DNA of 64,000 nucleotides from JBBRHH01 sp963788015 (GTDB lineage Bacteria; Planctomycetota; Phycisphaerae; Tepidisphaerales; Tepidisphaeraceae). Positions within the stretch are counted from its first letter, which is position 1. The number at the start of each line of letters is the position of its first letter. Positions 16,370-24,945 of the stretch are shown here, piece after piece. The stretch is from contig CAWBEY010000012.1 in NCBI GenBank assembly GCA_963788015.1, forward strand, positions 2,418,001 through 2,482,000, written 5' to 3'. Made by a program: the position numbers and the translations under genes. The notes below the pieces were generated by a model that was not told the DNA's origin, searched no databases, and saw only the letters and a list, made by a program, of their open reading frames with translations.

Positions 16370-18286
16370 ATGTTCGGACTTCGCCAAAAATTGACCATGA
16401 GCTTCGGCGGCCTGCTGCTCATCCTGCTCGCAGTCAGCGGGCTTGGAATCGCCGTCCTCAAGCAACATCGCAGCGCCCTCGACAAGTTCCTTTACGAGAA
16501 CTGGCGCAGCGTCGAATACGGCCAAAACATGCTCGACGCCCTCCAGCACCTGGACGACTCCGCCAAGATCATCGCGACGGCCGACAGCACGTCCGCCTCC
16601 GCCCGCAAGTCCACCAGCGAAGCAATCAATGTCTTCGAAAAGAACCTCAACGACGAAAATCACAACATCACCCTCCCCGGCGAACTCCAACTCTCGGACG
16701 ATCTGACTGCTTCCTGGCAGGGACCCAAAGGCTACAAACAGGCCCTCACCAAATTGCTCGATCACGTAACGCCGCCGGGTTCACGCCAAAGCGCCTACGC
16801 CGATTTAGTGAAGCTCTCCCCACAGGTGAAGCTCGCCACCCAGGCCATCATCCGGCTGAACCTCAACAACATGAAGCCCATCGACGGCCGAGCCAAAGCC
16901 CTGGCCGACAACGCAACCCGCCTGCTCCTGGTCCTTGCCGCCATCGGCGCGGCCCTCGCCGTCCTGCTCATCGCCGTCATGGGCCGCTCCATCCTCCAAC
17001 CGCTCCGCACGCTCACGCGCTCCGCACGTGAGATCGAAGAAGGCAACCTTGATCTGGTCGTCCAGGTCAAATTGCGCGACGAGCTGCGCCAATTGGCCGA
17101 GGCCTTCAACTCTATGGCCGCCAAGCTCCGCGAATATCGCCGCACCAATCGCGCCAAGCTCGTTCGCACCCAGCAGACCACCCAAAACGCCATCAATAGC
17201 CTCCCCGACGCCGTCGCCATCCTCAGCCCTGACGGCCGGGTCGAGATGGCCAACACCGCCGCACAACGCCTCTTCGCACTCCGCCCGGACGCCCACGTCT
17301 CTGAACTCCATATCGATTGGCTCACCCGCCTTTACGAGCAAATGTCTCAGCAGCCCCAGCCCATCGAGCCGCGCGGCTACGAGTCCGCCATCCAGGTGTT
17401 GGACGAAAACGGCGGCGAACGATTCTTCCTCCCACATGCCGTCCCAATCATCGACGCCGAAAAGCAGTTGCTCGGCGTCACCGTCGTCCTCGCCGACGTA
17501 ACCCATCTCCGCCGCCTCGACGAAATGAAAAGCGGCATGTTGTCCGTCGTCTCCCACGAATTAAAGACCCCCCTCACCAGCATCCGCATGGGCGCGCATC
17601 TCCTGCTCGAAGAGCGCATTGGTCTGCTCACGCCCGACCAGAACGACATCCTGGTGGCCATGCGCGAAGACAGCGACCGCCTCAACCAGATCGTCGAAAA
17701 CCTGCTGGACATGAGCCGCATTGAATCAGGCCGCGCCCTCATGGACCTCAAGCCCATGCCCGCCCAACGACTCATCAACGAATCCATCGAGCCCATGGAA
17801 GCCGCATTCCACGACCGCGGCGTCGAGCTTGTTGCCGAGATAGCGGACGACACCCCCGCCGTCCTGGCCGACCGGCTTCGCATGCAGCACGTCTTCTCCA
17901 ACCTGTTAACCAACGCCCTGAAATTCACGCCCCCCGGAGGCCATGTAAAAGTCTTCGCATCGGCGTCGCCGCAAGGCAATTCCGTAACTTTCAGCGTTCA
18001 GGACGACGGCCCCGGCATCCCCGCCGAATTCCAGGACCAGATCTTCGAACGCTTCTTCCGCGTGCCTGGTCAAACCGCCAACGGCGCCGGCCTGGGCCTC
18101 GCCATCGCCCGCGAAATCGTCGAAGCACACGGCGGCCAAATCTCCGTCCGCAGCCTCGAAAGCAACGGAAGCACCTTCACCTTCACCCTCCCCCTCGCTG
18201 AAAACGAAAGCTCAACCCCAACCGAACATCCCAACGCAAATGGAAAGGCGGTGCCGCATGCACTCGGCACACATTCTCATCGTTGA
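16370..18286 (+). CDS. Membrane sensor histidine kinase (HAMP-PAS-HisKA-HATPase)
   Basis: 638 residues. Helix 1 (~11-31) and helix 2 (~183-205) flank a ~150-residue helical extracytoplasmic sensor. Then come HAMP (~205-257), a PAS domain (~270-380), HisKA with H396 in VVSHELKTPLTS, and a HATPase with NLLTNALKFTPPGG, DDGPGIP and GAGLGLAIAREIVEAHGG. It autophosphorylates and passes phosphate to a receiver, probably both neighbouring regulators. It has no KdpD-type sensor domain; that domain is encoded separately at 24946. The 3' end overlaps the next start by 29 bases. Confidence 0.9.
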   Translation: MFGLRQKLTMSFGGLLLILLAVSGLGIAVLKQHRSALDKFLYENWRSVEYGQNMLDALQHLDDSAKIIATADSTSASARKSTSEAINVFEKNLNDENHNITLPGELQLSDDLTASWQGPKGYKQALTKLLDHVTPPGSRQSAYADLVKLSPQVKLATQAIIRLNLNNMKPIDGRAKALADNATRLLLVLAAIGAALAVLLIAVMGRSILQPLRTLTRSAREIEEGNLDLVVQVKLRDELRQLAEAFNSMAAKLREYRRTNRAKLVRTQQTTQNAINSLPDAVAILSPDGRVEMANTAAQRLFALRPDAHVSELHIDWLTRLYEQMSQQPQPIEPRGYESAIQVLDENGGERFFLPHAVPIIDAEKQLLGVTVVLADVTHLRRLDEMKSGMLSVVSHELKTPLTSIRMGAHLLLEERIGLLTPDQNDILVAMREDSDRLNQIVENLLDMSRIESGRALMDLKPMPAQRLINESIEPMEAAFHDRGVELVAEIADDTPAVLADRLRMQHVFSNLLTNALKFTPPGGHVKVFASASPQGNSVTFSVQDDGPGIPAEFQDQIFERFFRVPGQTANGAGLGLAIAREIVEAHGGQISVRSLESNGSTFTFTLPLAENESSTPTEHPNANGKAVPHALGTHSHR

Positions 18287-18986
18287 TGATGAGCCCAATA
18301 TCCGGCTGATGCTGCGCACCGCCCTCAAAACCGAAGGCTACACCCTGCGCGAAGCAGCCGACGGCCGGCAGGCCCTTAATGAGATAGCCGCCGCCGCTCC
18401 CGATCTGATGATCCTCGATCTATCCATGCCCGCACTCGACGGAATGGGCGTTCTCAAAGAGCTAAAAACTCTCCAAACGCAGCCACCACGAGTGATCGTC
18501 CTCACCGCCTACGGTTCCATCGCCACGGCCGTGAAGGCAACCCGCCTGGGCGCGATGGACTTCCTCGAAAAACCCGTATCCCCCGATGAAGTCCGCGACG
18601 CCATTCTCACCGCTCTGAACGAACCCCTCCCTCAGCCCGCCTCCGGCGACGGCCGTCCAATCTCCGGCGGCTACGAAGGCGTCCTCGACCACATTCGCTC
18701 CTCCCTTCGCATGGGCAAATTCACCGACGCCGAAACTCTGCTCATGAAAGCCGCCGACCTGGCCCAAAAAGACGCCGCCTACTTCAACCTGCTTGGCGTC
18801 CTCTACGAAGCACAACAAGAATGGCGCCTGGCCCGCAAGCTCTACGGCAAGGCCATGCGCCTCGACAAGCAGTACGAGCCCGCACAAATCAACATGCGCC
18901 GAATCTACGAACTCACCACCTTCGGCCGAAGCAACCAGCCGGCCACCCTCGGCGATGAACTCAGTCTCTGGGTGGGTCACGCTTAA
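18258..18986 (+). CDS. Response regulator with receiver and TPR-like output
   Basis: A receiver domain (HILIVDDEPNIRLMLR, phospho-Asp in MILDLSMPALDG, VLTAYGS, LEKPVSPDE) occupies residues ~1-120. After a linker, residues ~140-225 form TPR-like helices (FTDAETLLMKAADLAQKDAA, then YFNLLGVLYEAQQEWRLARK). There is no DNA-binding domain, so output is probably protein-protein. I chose ATG 18258 (MHSAHILIVDDE); an earlier ATG at 18240 adds six residues. It overlaps the kinase gene by 29 bases and leads into the kdp structural genes. Confidence 0.85.
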   Translation: MHSAHILIVDDEPNIRLMLRTALKTEGYTLREAADGRQALNEIAAAAPDLMILDLSMPALDGMGVLKELKTLQTQPPRVIVLTAYGSIATAVKATRLGAMDFLEKPVSPDEVRDAILTALNEPLPQPASGDGRPISGGYEGVLDHIRSSLRMGKFTDAETLLMKAADLAQKDAAYFNLLGVLYEAQQEWRLARKLYGKAMRLDKQYEPAQINMRRIYELTTFGRSNQPATLGDELSLWVGHA

Positions 18987-19004
18987 ACATCTAAGGAACA
19001 AACA

Positions 19005-19088
19005 ATGGCTGATCTCACTTTTCTCGGCATCACCGTCGCATTCTTCGCCCTCACAATCCTTTACACCCACGCGTGTGGAAAGCTCTGA
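19005..19088 (+). CDS. 27-residue membrane peptide upstream of kdpF
   Basis: The ORF encodes MADLTFLGITVAFFALTILY followed by THACGKL: one hydrophobic helix and a short polar tail. CTAAGGAACAAACA precedes the ATG, giving an AAGGA ribosome-binding site. The stop is two bases before the kdpF start. Similar tiny hydrophobic ORFs are common before kdpF in many bacteria. It is probably a single-pass accessory peptide of the Kdp system. No biochemical role is known to me. Confidence 0.65.
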   Translation: MADLTFLGITVAFFALTILYTHACGKL

Positions 19089-19090
19089 AC

Positions 19091-19180
19091 ATGAATTACG
19101 AAAACGTCTTAGTCGGAATCGTTGCACTCGGTCTGCTTGTGTATCTGTTTGTCGCAATGCTCCGCCCCGAAAAGTTTTAA
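19091..19180 (+). CDS. kdpF: KdpF small subunit of the potassium-transporting ATPase
   Basis: The 29-residue ORF MNYENVLVGIVALGLLVYLF followed by VAMLRPEKF is a single transmembrane helix ending in a KdpF-like LxxPEKF tail. In E. coli, KdpF is a membrane peptide that stabilises the KdpABC complex. It lies two bases after the preceding small ORF and 39 bases before kdpA, in the standard kdpF position. Confidence 0.85.
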   Translation: MNYENVLVGIVALGLLVYLFVAMLRPEKF

Positions 19181-19219
19181 TCGACATCGACTCGCCGCCA
19201 CACCCAAACCGGAAAACCC

Positions 19220-21019
19220 ATGAACGCCTCAGGTTGGACGCAACTTGCCCTCTATCTCGCCGCCCTGCTGCTGATCACCAAGCCGCTTGGCATCTTCATC
19301 TATCACGTTCTGGATCCCAACGGAAAAACCTTCCTGGATCCTGCCCTCAAGCCCTTCGAGCGGCTGATGTATCGACTCCTCCGCATCGACCCTCACAAAG
19401 AACACGACTGGAAGCAGTACGCCATCGCCATGCTCATCTTCAGCATGGTGACGATGCTCTTTACCTACGGCGTCTTGCGATTGCAGGACCATCTTCCCTG
19501 GCACGCCTACATCGACGGCCTATCCAACAAGACCGACATCAACCCCCACCTGGCATTCAACACCGCCGCCAGCTTCACCACCAACACCAACTGGCAGAGC
19601 TACACCGGCGAGAACACCATGTCCTATTTCTCGCAGATGGTCGCTCTGGCGTCCCACAACTTCTGGTCCGCCGCCGTCGGCATCGCCATCGCGGCCGCCG
19701 TCGTGCGCGGCATCTGTCGCGACAAAGCCAAAACCCTCGGAAACTTCTGGACCGATCTGGTTCGCATTCACCTCTACCTGCTCATCCCCCTCTGCATCGT
19801 CTACGCCTTGTTCCTGGTCTCCCAGGGAATGATCCAGAACTTTCACCCCTACACGCAGATAACCGCCGTCGATCAATCCGGCGCCCCGAGCCCCACCCAG
19901 CCCCTCATGCAGATCGTGCAGCAAGGCCCCATGGCCTCTCAGATCGCCATCAAGATGCTCGGCACCAACGGCGGCGGCTACACCAACGCCAACGCCGCCC
20001 ACCCATTCGAAAATCCCACGCCCCTCTCCAACTTCATTCAGATGCTGTCGATCTTCGCCATCCCCAGCGCCCTCACCTACTACCTGGGCCGAATGGTGAA
20101 AAACCAAAAGCACGGCTGGGCCGTCTGGGCGGCCATGGCAATCATCTTCCTGGCCGGCACGCTCACCTGCTGGTGGGCCGAATCCAGCGGCAATCCGCGC
20201 CTCACCGAACTGGGCGTCGTCCCGCCGACCGGCAACTTCGAAGGCAAGGAAGTGCGCTTCGGCATATTCAACTCCGCCCTCTTCGCCACCATCACCACCG
20301 ATGCATCCTGCGGCGCGGTCAATTCCATGCACGACTCCTTCACGCCCATTGGCGGCATGGTCCCGCTGCTCAATATCCACCTGGGCGAAATCATCTTCGG
20401 CGGCGTCGGGGCCGGCCTGTACGGCATGCTCGTGTTCATCATCATTGCCATCTTCCTCGCCGGCCTGATGGTCGGGCGAACGCCGGAATACCTCGGTAAA
20501 AAGATCGAATCCTTCGACATGAAAGCCGCCTCGCTTTCCATCCTGATCCTCACCATCTCCATCCTCACGTTCACCGCGTGGTCGTCGGCCAGCGCAGCCT
20601 CTCCAACGCCAACCTGGGGCAATGCCGCCCTGAATAACGGCGGCCCCCACGGCTTCACCGAAATGCTTTACGCCTACAGCTCCTGCGTCGGCAACAACGG
20701 CAGCGCCTTCGCCGGCCTCACGGCCAACCCCACCGCCGGACCCCTCGCCGGCGACTGGCACTGGAACACCACCCTCGGCATCGCCGCCCTGCTGGGCCGA
20801 TTCATCATGATCATTCCCATCCTGGCCCTGGCCGGTAACCTCGCCAAAAAGAAACTCATGCCCGTCAGCGCCGGCAGCTTTCCCGTCGCCAACCTCACCT
20901 TCGTGCTCCTGCTGGTCGGAACCATCATCATCGTCGCCGCCCTGAACTTCTTCCCCGCCCTGGCGCTGGGCCCAATCGTCGAGCACTTCCTGATCAGAGG
21001 CGGCGCACCGTTGATGTGA
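19220..21019 (+). CDS. kdpA: Potassium-transporting ATPase potassium-binding subunit KdpA
   Basis: 599 residues with about ten membrane helices and the repeated pore loops of the KdpA/Trk superfamily: NTAASFTTNTNWQSYTGE, then GTNGGGYTNANAAHPFENPT, TTDASCGAVNSMHDSFTPIG and AYSSCVGNNGSAFAGL. These line the selectivity filter of the high-affinity K+ channel-like subunit. The second loop has GGGYTN where E. coli has GGGFFN. It is the first large kdp structural gene and is separated from kdpB by two small membrane-protein genes. Confidence 0.95.
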   Translation: MNASGWTQLALYLAALLLITKPLGIFIYHVLDPNGKTFLDPALKPFERLMYRLLRIDPHKEHDWKQYAIAMLIFSMVTMLFTYGVLRLQDHLPWHAYIDGLSNKTDINPHLAFNTAASFTTNTNWQSYTGENTMSYFSQMVALASHNFWSAAVGIAIAAAVVRGICRDKAKTLGNFWTDLVRIHLYLLIPLCIVYALFLVSQGMIQNFHPYTQITAVDQSGAPSPTQPLMQIVQQGPMASQIAIKMLGTNGGGYTNANAAHPFENPTPLSNFIQMLSIFAIPSALTYYLGRMVKNQKHGWAVWAAMAIIFLAGTLTCWWAESSGNPRLTELGVVPPTGNFEGKEVRFGIFNSALFATITTDASCGAVNSMHDSFTPIGGMVPLLNIHLGEIIFGGVGAGLYGMLVFIIIAIFLAGLMVGRTPEYLGKKIESFDMKAASLSILILTISILTFTAWSSASAASPTPTWGNAALNNGGPHGFTEMLYAYSSCVGNNGSAFAGLTANPTAGPLAGDWHWNTTLGIAALLGRFIMIIPILALAGNLAKKKLMPVSAGSFPVANLTFVLLLVGTIIIVAALNFFPALALGPIVEHFLIRGGAPLM

Positions 21020-21066
21020 GGACTCACAGCCCAAACGCAGAGCCACGATTGCGAGGAGGCGTCATC

Positions 21067-21507
21067 ATGTTCCTTCAAAGCACTGTTTTTATTCTCGGCG
21101 TGGTCGTGGCCCTGCCAAAGCCGGCGCACGTCACCCCCGCGCCCCCGGCAGCGAATCATCCGGCGAAGCACCCGCAGCCGCAAAACGCCAAAAGCGTGTT
21201 CGAGCTCGATTCGCTCGCCATTTATGGGTTCCTCTCACTTGTGATGATCGTCTTCTTCTACAGCCAGGAACGACACGCAAGGATTTGTTCACTCGGTTGT
21301 GCGGCAGCCTGTCTCATGGCCGCTTCCTACGGCTTCGTCCAGGGCGCATGGCCTTTAGGCGTCGCAGAAGGCTTGTGGGCAATCGCCGCTTTTCGCCGCT
21401 GGCGGGCACGAGGCTCCACGCGACCCAGCCCCTCACGCTCAAAATATGCGCTCGCCTACATTGCCGATTCCGAATCGCGCCTAACCCGCATGTTCGATGA
21501 GAACTGA
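21067..21507 (+). CDS. Small membrane protein A inserted between kdpA and kdpB
   Basis: About 146 residues from ATG 21067, preceded by GAGGAGG. An N-terminal hydrophobic segment and Pro-rich linker lead to LDSLAIYGFLSLVMIVFFYS (helix), ACLMAASYGFVQGAWPLGVA (helix) and a basic tail. The core SYGFVQGAWPLGVAEGLWAI is closely related to the next gene's IYGFLQGAWPFGLVEAIWSA. An in-frame ATG at 21016 overlaps the kdpA stop but has weaker support. It is probably an accessory Kdp membrane protein; function unknown. Confidence 0.65.
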   Translation: MFLQSTVFILGVVVALPKPAHVTPAPPAANHPAKHPQPQNAKSVFELDSLAIYGFLSLVMIVFFYSQERHARICSLGCAAACLMAASYGFVQGAWPLGVAEGLWAIAAFRRWRARGSTRPSPSRSKYALAYIADSESRLTRMFDEN

Positions 21508-21784
21508 AAACGTCCGCAAAATTATGTGTCGCAATTGTTCCATCGCCTCCCTTCGTTTCGACGCCACCACCGTCTTCGGCCTCGTTGCTGTCAGCCTGAT
21601 GCTTCTGTTCTGTGCATTGGAAGCCCGCGCCAACGTTTTCATCCTCGCTTTCGCGGGGGCGTGCCTGATGGGCTCCATCTATGGGTTTCTCCAAGGCGCT
21701 TGGCCTTTTGGACTGGTAGAAGCGATCTGGTCCGCCGTGGCGCTGCGTCGATGGTTCGCAAACCGCCGCCGCTCTGAAAACTGA
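21497..21784 (+). CDS. Small membrane protein B, paralog of the preceding gene
   Basis: 95 residues: FDATTVFGLVAVSLMLLFCA (helix), then ACLMGSIYGFLQGAWPFGLV (helix) and a RRWFANRRR basic end. It shares the YGFxQGAWPxGxxExxW core with the preceding protein, suggesting tandem duplication. Its ATG overlaps the upstream stop by 11 bases. It ends 41 bases before kdpB. Unknown function, but co-transcription with kdp is likely. Confidence 0.7.
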   Translation: MRTENVRKIMCRNCSIASLRFDATTVFGLVAVSLMLLFCALEARANVFILAFAGACLMGSIYGFLQGAWPFGLVEAIWSAVALRRWFANRRRSEN

Positions 21785-21825
21785 TATGCCCCGCAATCTG
21801 CAATGATCAAACATAAGGAACTTCC

Positions 21826-23973
21826 ATGACAACCCTACTCGACCAAATCCCCCCCATCGACCAGCCAACGCAACCCAAATCCATCGCAAAAAAGCGATCC
21901 CTCTTCGATGCCCAGATCCTCATCCCCGCCATCGCCGACAGTTTCCGCAAGCTCAATCCCGTCCACATGGTGCGCAACCCCGTCATGTTCGTCACCGAAA
22001 TCGGCGCACTCATCACCACCGTCGAAGTCTTCTTCGCTCACCTGCACAATGAGCCATTCGGGTTCGTCCTCCAGATCGCGCTCTGGCTCTGGTTCACCGT
22101 TCTCTTCGCCAATTTCGCCGAAGCCATGGCCGAGGGACGCGGCAAGGCCCAGGCCGATGCGCTCCGCAAGAGCCGCACCAAAACCAGCGCCCGCAAGCTC
22201 AGCCGACAAACCAAGACCGAAACCGTCGTCCCCGCCGAAAGCCTGCGCAAGGGTGACCTTTTCGTCTGCGAAGCCAATGAGCTGATCCCCGCCGACGGCG
22301 AGATCATCGACGGAGCGGCCACCGTCAACGAAGCCGCCATCACCGGCGAATCCGCGCCCGTCATCCGCGAAGCAGGAGGCGACCGCTCCGCCGTCACCGG
22401 CGGCACCACCGTCCTCTCCGACCGCATCGTCGTTCAGGTCACCGCCAACCCAGGTGAATCCTTCATGGACCGCATGATCGGCCTGATCGAAGGCGCCAAG
22501 CGCCAGAAAACCCCCAACGAAATCGCCCTCAACATCCTGCTCGCCGCCCTCACCATCATCTTCCTCATCGTGATCGTCTGCCTCAAACCCTACGTCCTCT
22601 ACACCTCCACCTACGTCACCGAGGCCAACGGCTTCTCCAAAGACGCCATCTCCAGACTCCTCTCCGCCTCCTCCATCACCGTCCTGGTCTCCCTCCTGGT
22701 CTGCCTCATCCCCACCACCATCGGCGGCCTTCTCAGCGCCATCGGCATCGCAGGCATCGATCGCATGGTTCAGCACAACGTCCTGGCCATGAGCGGCAAA
22801 GCCGTCGAAGCCGCCGGCGATGTCGATGTCCTCCTGCTCGACAAAACCGGCACGATCACACTCGGTAACCGCCAGGCCACTGAATTCGTCCCCGCCCCCG
22901 GCGTTTCCGAGCACGAACTGGCCGACGCAGCCCAACTCTCATCCCTCGCCGATGAAACCCCCGAAGGCCGCAGCATCGTGGTGCTGGCCAAGGATCAATA
23001 CGGCATCCGAGGTCGCGAAGTCGACCAACTGCCTCACGCCGAATTCGTCCCCTTCACCGCCCAAACCCGCATGAGCGGCGTCAACATGGACGGCGAGCAA
23101 ATCCGCAAAGGAGCCGCCGATTCCGTCCGCAAATTCGTCGGCGGCACGTTCCCACATGAAATCGAGTCGGCCGTCGAAAAAATATCCCGCTCCGGCGGAA
23201 CCCCCCTCGTCGTCGCCAAAAGCAACCGCGTCATGGGCGTCATCCAGCTCAAAGACATCGTCAAAGGCGGCCTCCCCGATCGTTTCAAGCGCTTCCGCGC
23301 CATGGGAATCAAAACCGTCATGATCACCGGCGACAATCCCCTCACCGCCGCCGCCATCGCCAGGGAGGCCGGCGTCGATGACTTTCTCGCCCAGGCAACC
23401 CCCGAAGACAAACTCGCCCTCCTCCGAAGAGAACAGGCCGCCGGACACCTGGTCGCCATGACCGGCGATGGCACCAACGATGCCCCCGCCCTCGCGCAGG
23501 CCGACGTGGGCGTCGCCATGAACACCGGCACCCAGGCCGCCAAGGAAGCCGGCAACATGGTGGATCTGGATTCCAATCCCACCAAGCTCATCGAAGTCGT
23601 CGAGATCGGCAAGCAACTCCTGATGACCCGCGGCGCCCTCACCACCTTCAGCATCGCCAACGACGTCGCCAAATACTTCGCCATCATCCCGGCCATGCTG
23701 GTGGCCACCTTCCCCCAGATCAAACCGCTCAACATCATGAGCCTCACCTCCCCCTACACCGCCATCCTCAGCGCCGTCGTCTTCAACGCCATCATCATCA
23801 TCCTCCTCATTCCCCTCGCCCTCCGCGGCGTGAAATTCCGCCCCATGGGCGCCGCCGCCATCCTCCGCCGCAACCTCCTCATCTTCGGCGTCGGCGGCGT
23901 CATCATCCCCTTCATCGGCATCAAACTCATCGACATGTTCGTCACCGCCCTGCACCTGGTTCCGCTCACTTAA
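21826..23973 (+). CDS. kdpB: Potassium-transporting ATPase ATP-binding subunit KdpB
   Basis: A P-type ATPase of 715 residues. Motifs: actuator TGES, ion-pathway PTTIGGLLSAIGIAG, phosphorylated D339 in DKTGTITLGN, TGDNPLTA and GDGTNDAPALAQADVGVAMN. It couples ATP hydrolysis to K+ movement through KdpA. It is somewhat longer than the ~680-residue E. coli protein, mainly at the N-terminus. The ATG follows ATAAGGAACTTCC. All catalytic residues are present. Confidence 0.96.
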   Translation: MTTLLDQIPPIDQPTQPKSIAKKRSLFDAQILIPAIADSFRKLNPVHMVRNPVMFVTEIGALITTVEVFFAHLHNEPFGFVLQIALWLWFTVLFANFAEAMAEGRGKAQADALRKSRTKTSARKLSRQTKTETVVPAESLRKGDLFVCEANELIPADGEIIDGAATVNEAAITGESAPVIREAGGDRSAVTGGTTVLSDRIVVQVTANPGESFMDRMIGLIEGAKRQKTPNEIALNILLAALTIIFLIVIVCLKPYVLYTSTYVTEANGFSKDAISRLLSASSITVLVSLLVCLIPTTIGGLLSAIGIAGIDRMVQHNVLAMSGKAVEAAGDVDVLLLDKTGTITLGNRQATEFVPAPGVSEHELADAAQLSSLADETPEGRSIVVLAKDQYGIRGREVDQLPHAEFVPFTAQTRMSGVNMDGEQIRKGAADSVRKFVGGTFPHEIESAVEKISRSGGTPLVVAKSNRVMGVIQLKDIVKGGLPDRFKRFRAMGIKTVMITGDNPLTAAAIAREAGVDDFLAQATPEDKLALLRREQAAGHLVAMTGDGTNDAPALAQADVGVAMNTGTQAAKEAGNMVDLDSNPTKLIEVVEIGKQLLMTRGALTTFSIANDVAKYFAIIPAMLVATFPQIKPLNIMSLTSPYTAILSAVVFNAIIIILLIPLALRGVKFRPMGAAAILRRNLLIFGVGGVIIPFIGIKLIDMFVTALHLVPLT

Positions 23974-24015
23974 GCAAAAGCGCCCATTCATCTCAAACTA
24001 TTTTTTGGAGCTCAC

Positions 24016-24924
24016 ATGCACAAACAACAATCACATACCGACGCCCAGGAGCAGCCCGCATCCGACGCCGGCCTCCTCACGCACCTCCGCATCAGCATCA
24101 TCGCCGCCATTCTCCTCGCCCTCATCGTCTGCGGCCTTTACCCCCTCATCGTCTGGGGCCTCTCGCAGGCCATCTTCCACGACAAGGCCAACGGCTCTCT
24201 CATCACCGATCCCACCGGCCAGGTCATCGGATCAAAGCTCATCGGCCAGCCCTTCAGCGACACCAAATATTTCCACCCCCGCCCATCCGCCGCCGGCAGC
24301 GGCTACGACGCTACAGCCTCCGGCGGCTCAAACCTCGGCCCCACCAGCGCCAAATTGTTCAACGGCACAACCAAGCCCTCCACCTTGCCCGCAACCCAGC
24401 CCGGCGGCGATCCCCTGCCCGGACCAGTCGTCGTCGACTTCGATGGCATCAAACTCCGCGTCTTCCACTACTGCGATGACAACAACGTAAAATATCAGGC
24501 AACCCGCGACGGCAAACCGATCGCCCCGGAGGCATTCAACACAGAATTCAAAAACGCCGCCGGCTGGGACGACGTCAAGCTGGTCAACGCGTTCAGCGAT
24601 GCCGATCACCCAATCCTGATCGCCGCGACAAGCCCAATCCCCCCCGACGCCGTCACCGCATCCGCCAGCGGCCTCGACCCCCACATCAGCATCGAAAACG
24701 CCAACCTCCAGGCCTCCCGAGTAGCGGCCGCGCGAAACATGAGCATAGACTCCCTGAAAAAACTAATCTCAGAAAACACCGACCGCCCCGACCTCGGCCT
24801 CCTCGGCGACCCGGGCGTGAACGTACTATTGCTCAATCTCGCCCTCGACAAAAATAATCCCGTACCAACGCCCCCCACAACCCAGCCAACAACCGCCCCC
24901 GCTGCTTCTTCGACTCACAGTTAA
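24016..24924 (+). CDS. kdpC: Potassium-transporting ATPase subunit KdpC, enlarged
   Basis: One N-terminal helix (IIAAILLALIVCGLYPLIVW) and the KdpC motifs GSKLIGQPFSDTKYFHPRPS, SGGSNLGPTS, TASASGLDPHIS and LGDPGVNVLLLNLALD. KdpC usually has ~190 residues; this has 302. The extra length is a ~85-residue insertion (residues ~110-195, including DGIKLRVFHYCDDNNVKY) and a Pro/Thr/Ala tail. The insertion sits between conserved blocks, so it is a true domain addition. A GGAG precedes the ATG. Confidence 0.92.
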   Translation: MHKQQSHTDAQEQPASDAGLLTHLRISIIAAILLALIVCGLYPLIVWGLSQAIFHDKANGSLITDPTGQVIGSKLIGQPFSDTKYFHPRPSAAGSGYDATASGGSNLGPTSAKLFNGTTKPSTLPATQPGGDPLPGPVVVDFDGIKLRVFHYCDDNNVKYQATRDGKPIAPEAFNTEFKNAAGWDDVKLVNAFSDADHPILIAATSPIPPDAVTASASGLDPHISIENANLQASRVAAARNMSIDSLKKLISENTDRPDLGLLGDPGVNVLLLNLALDKNNPVPTPPTTQPTTAPAASSTHS

Positions 24925-24945
24925 GATTCACTGGATCAACCCGCA

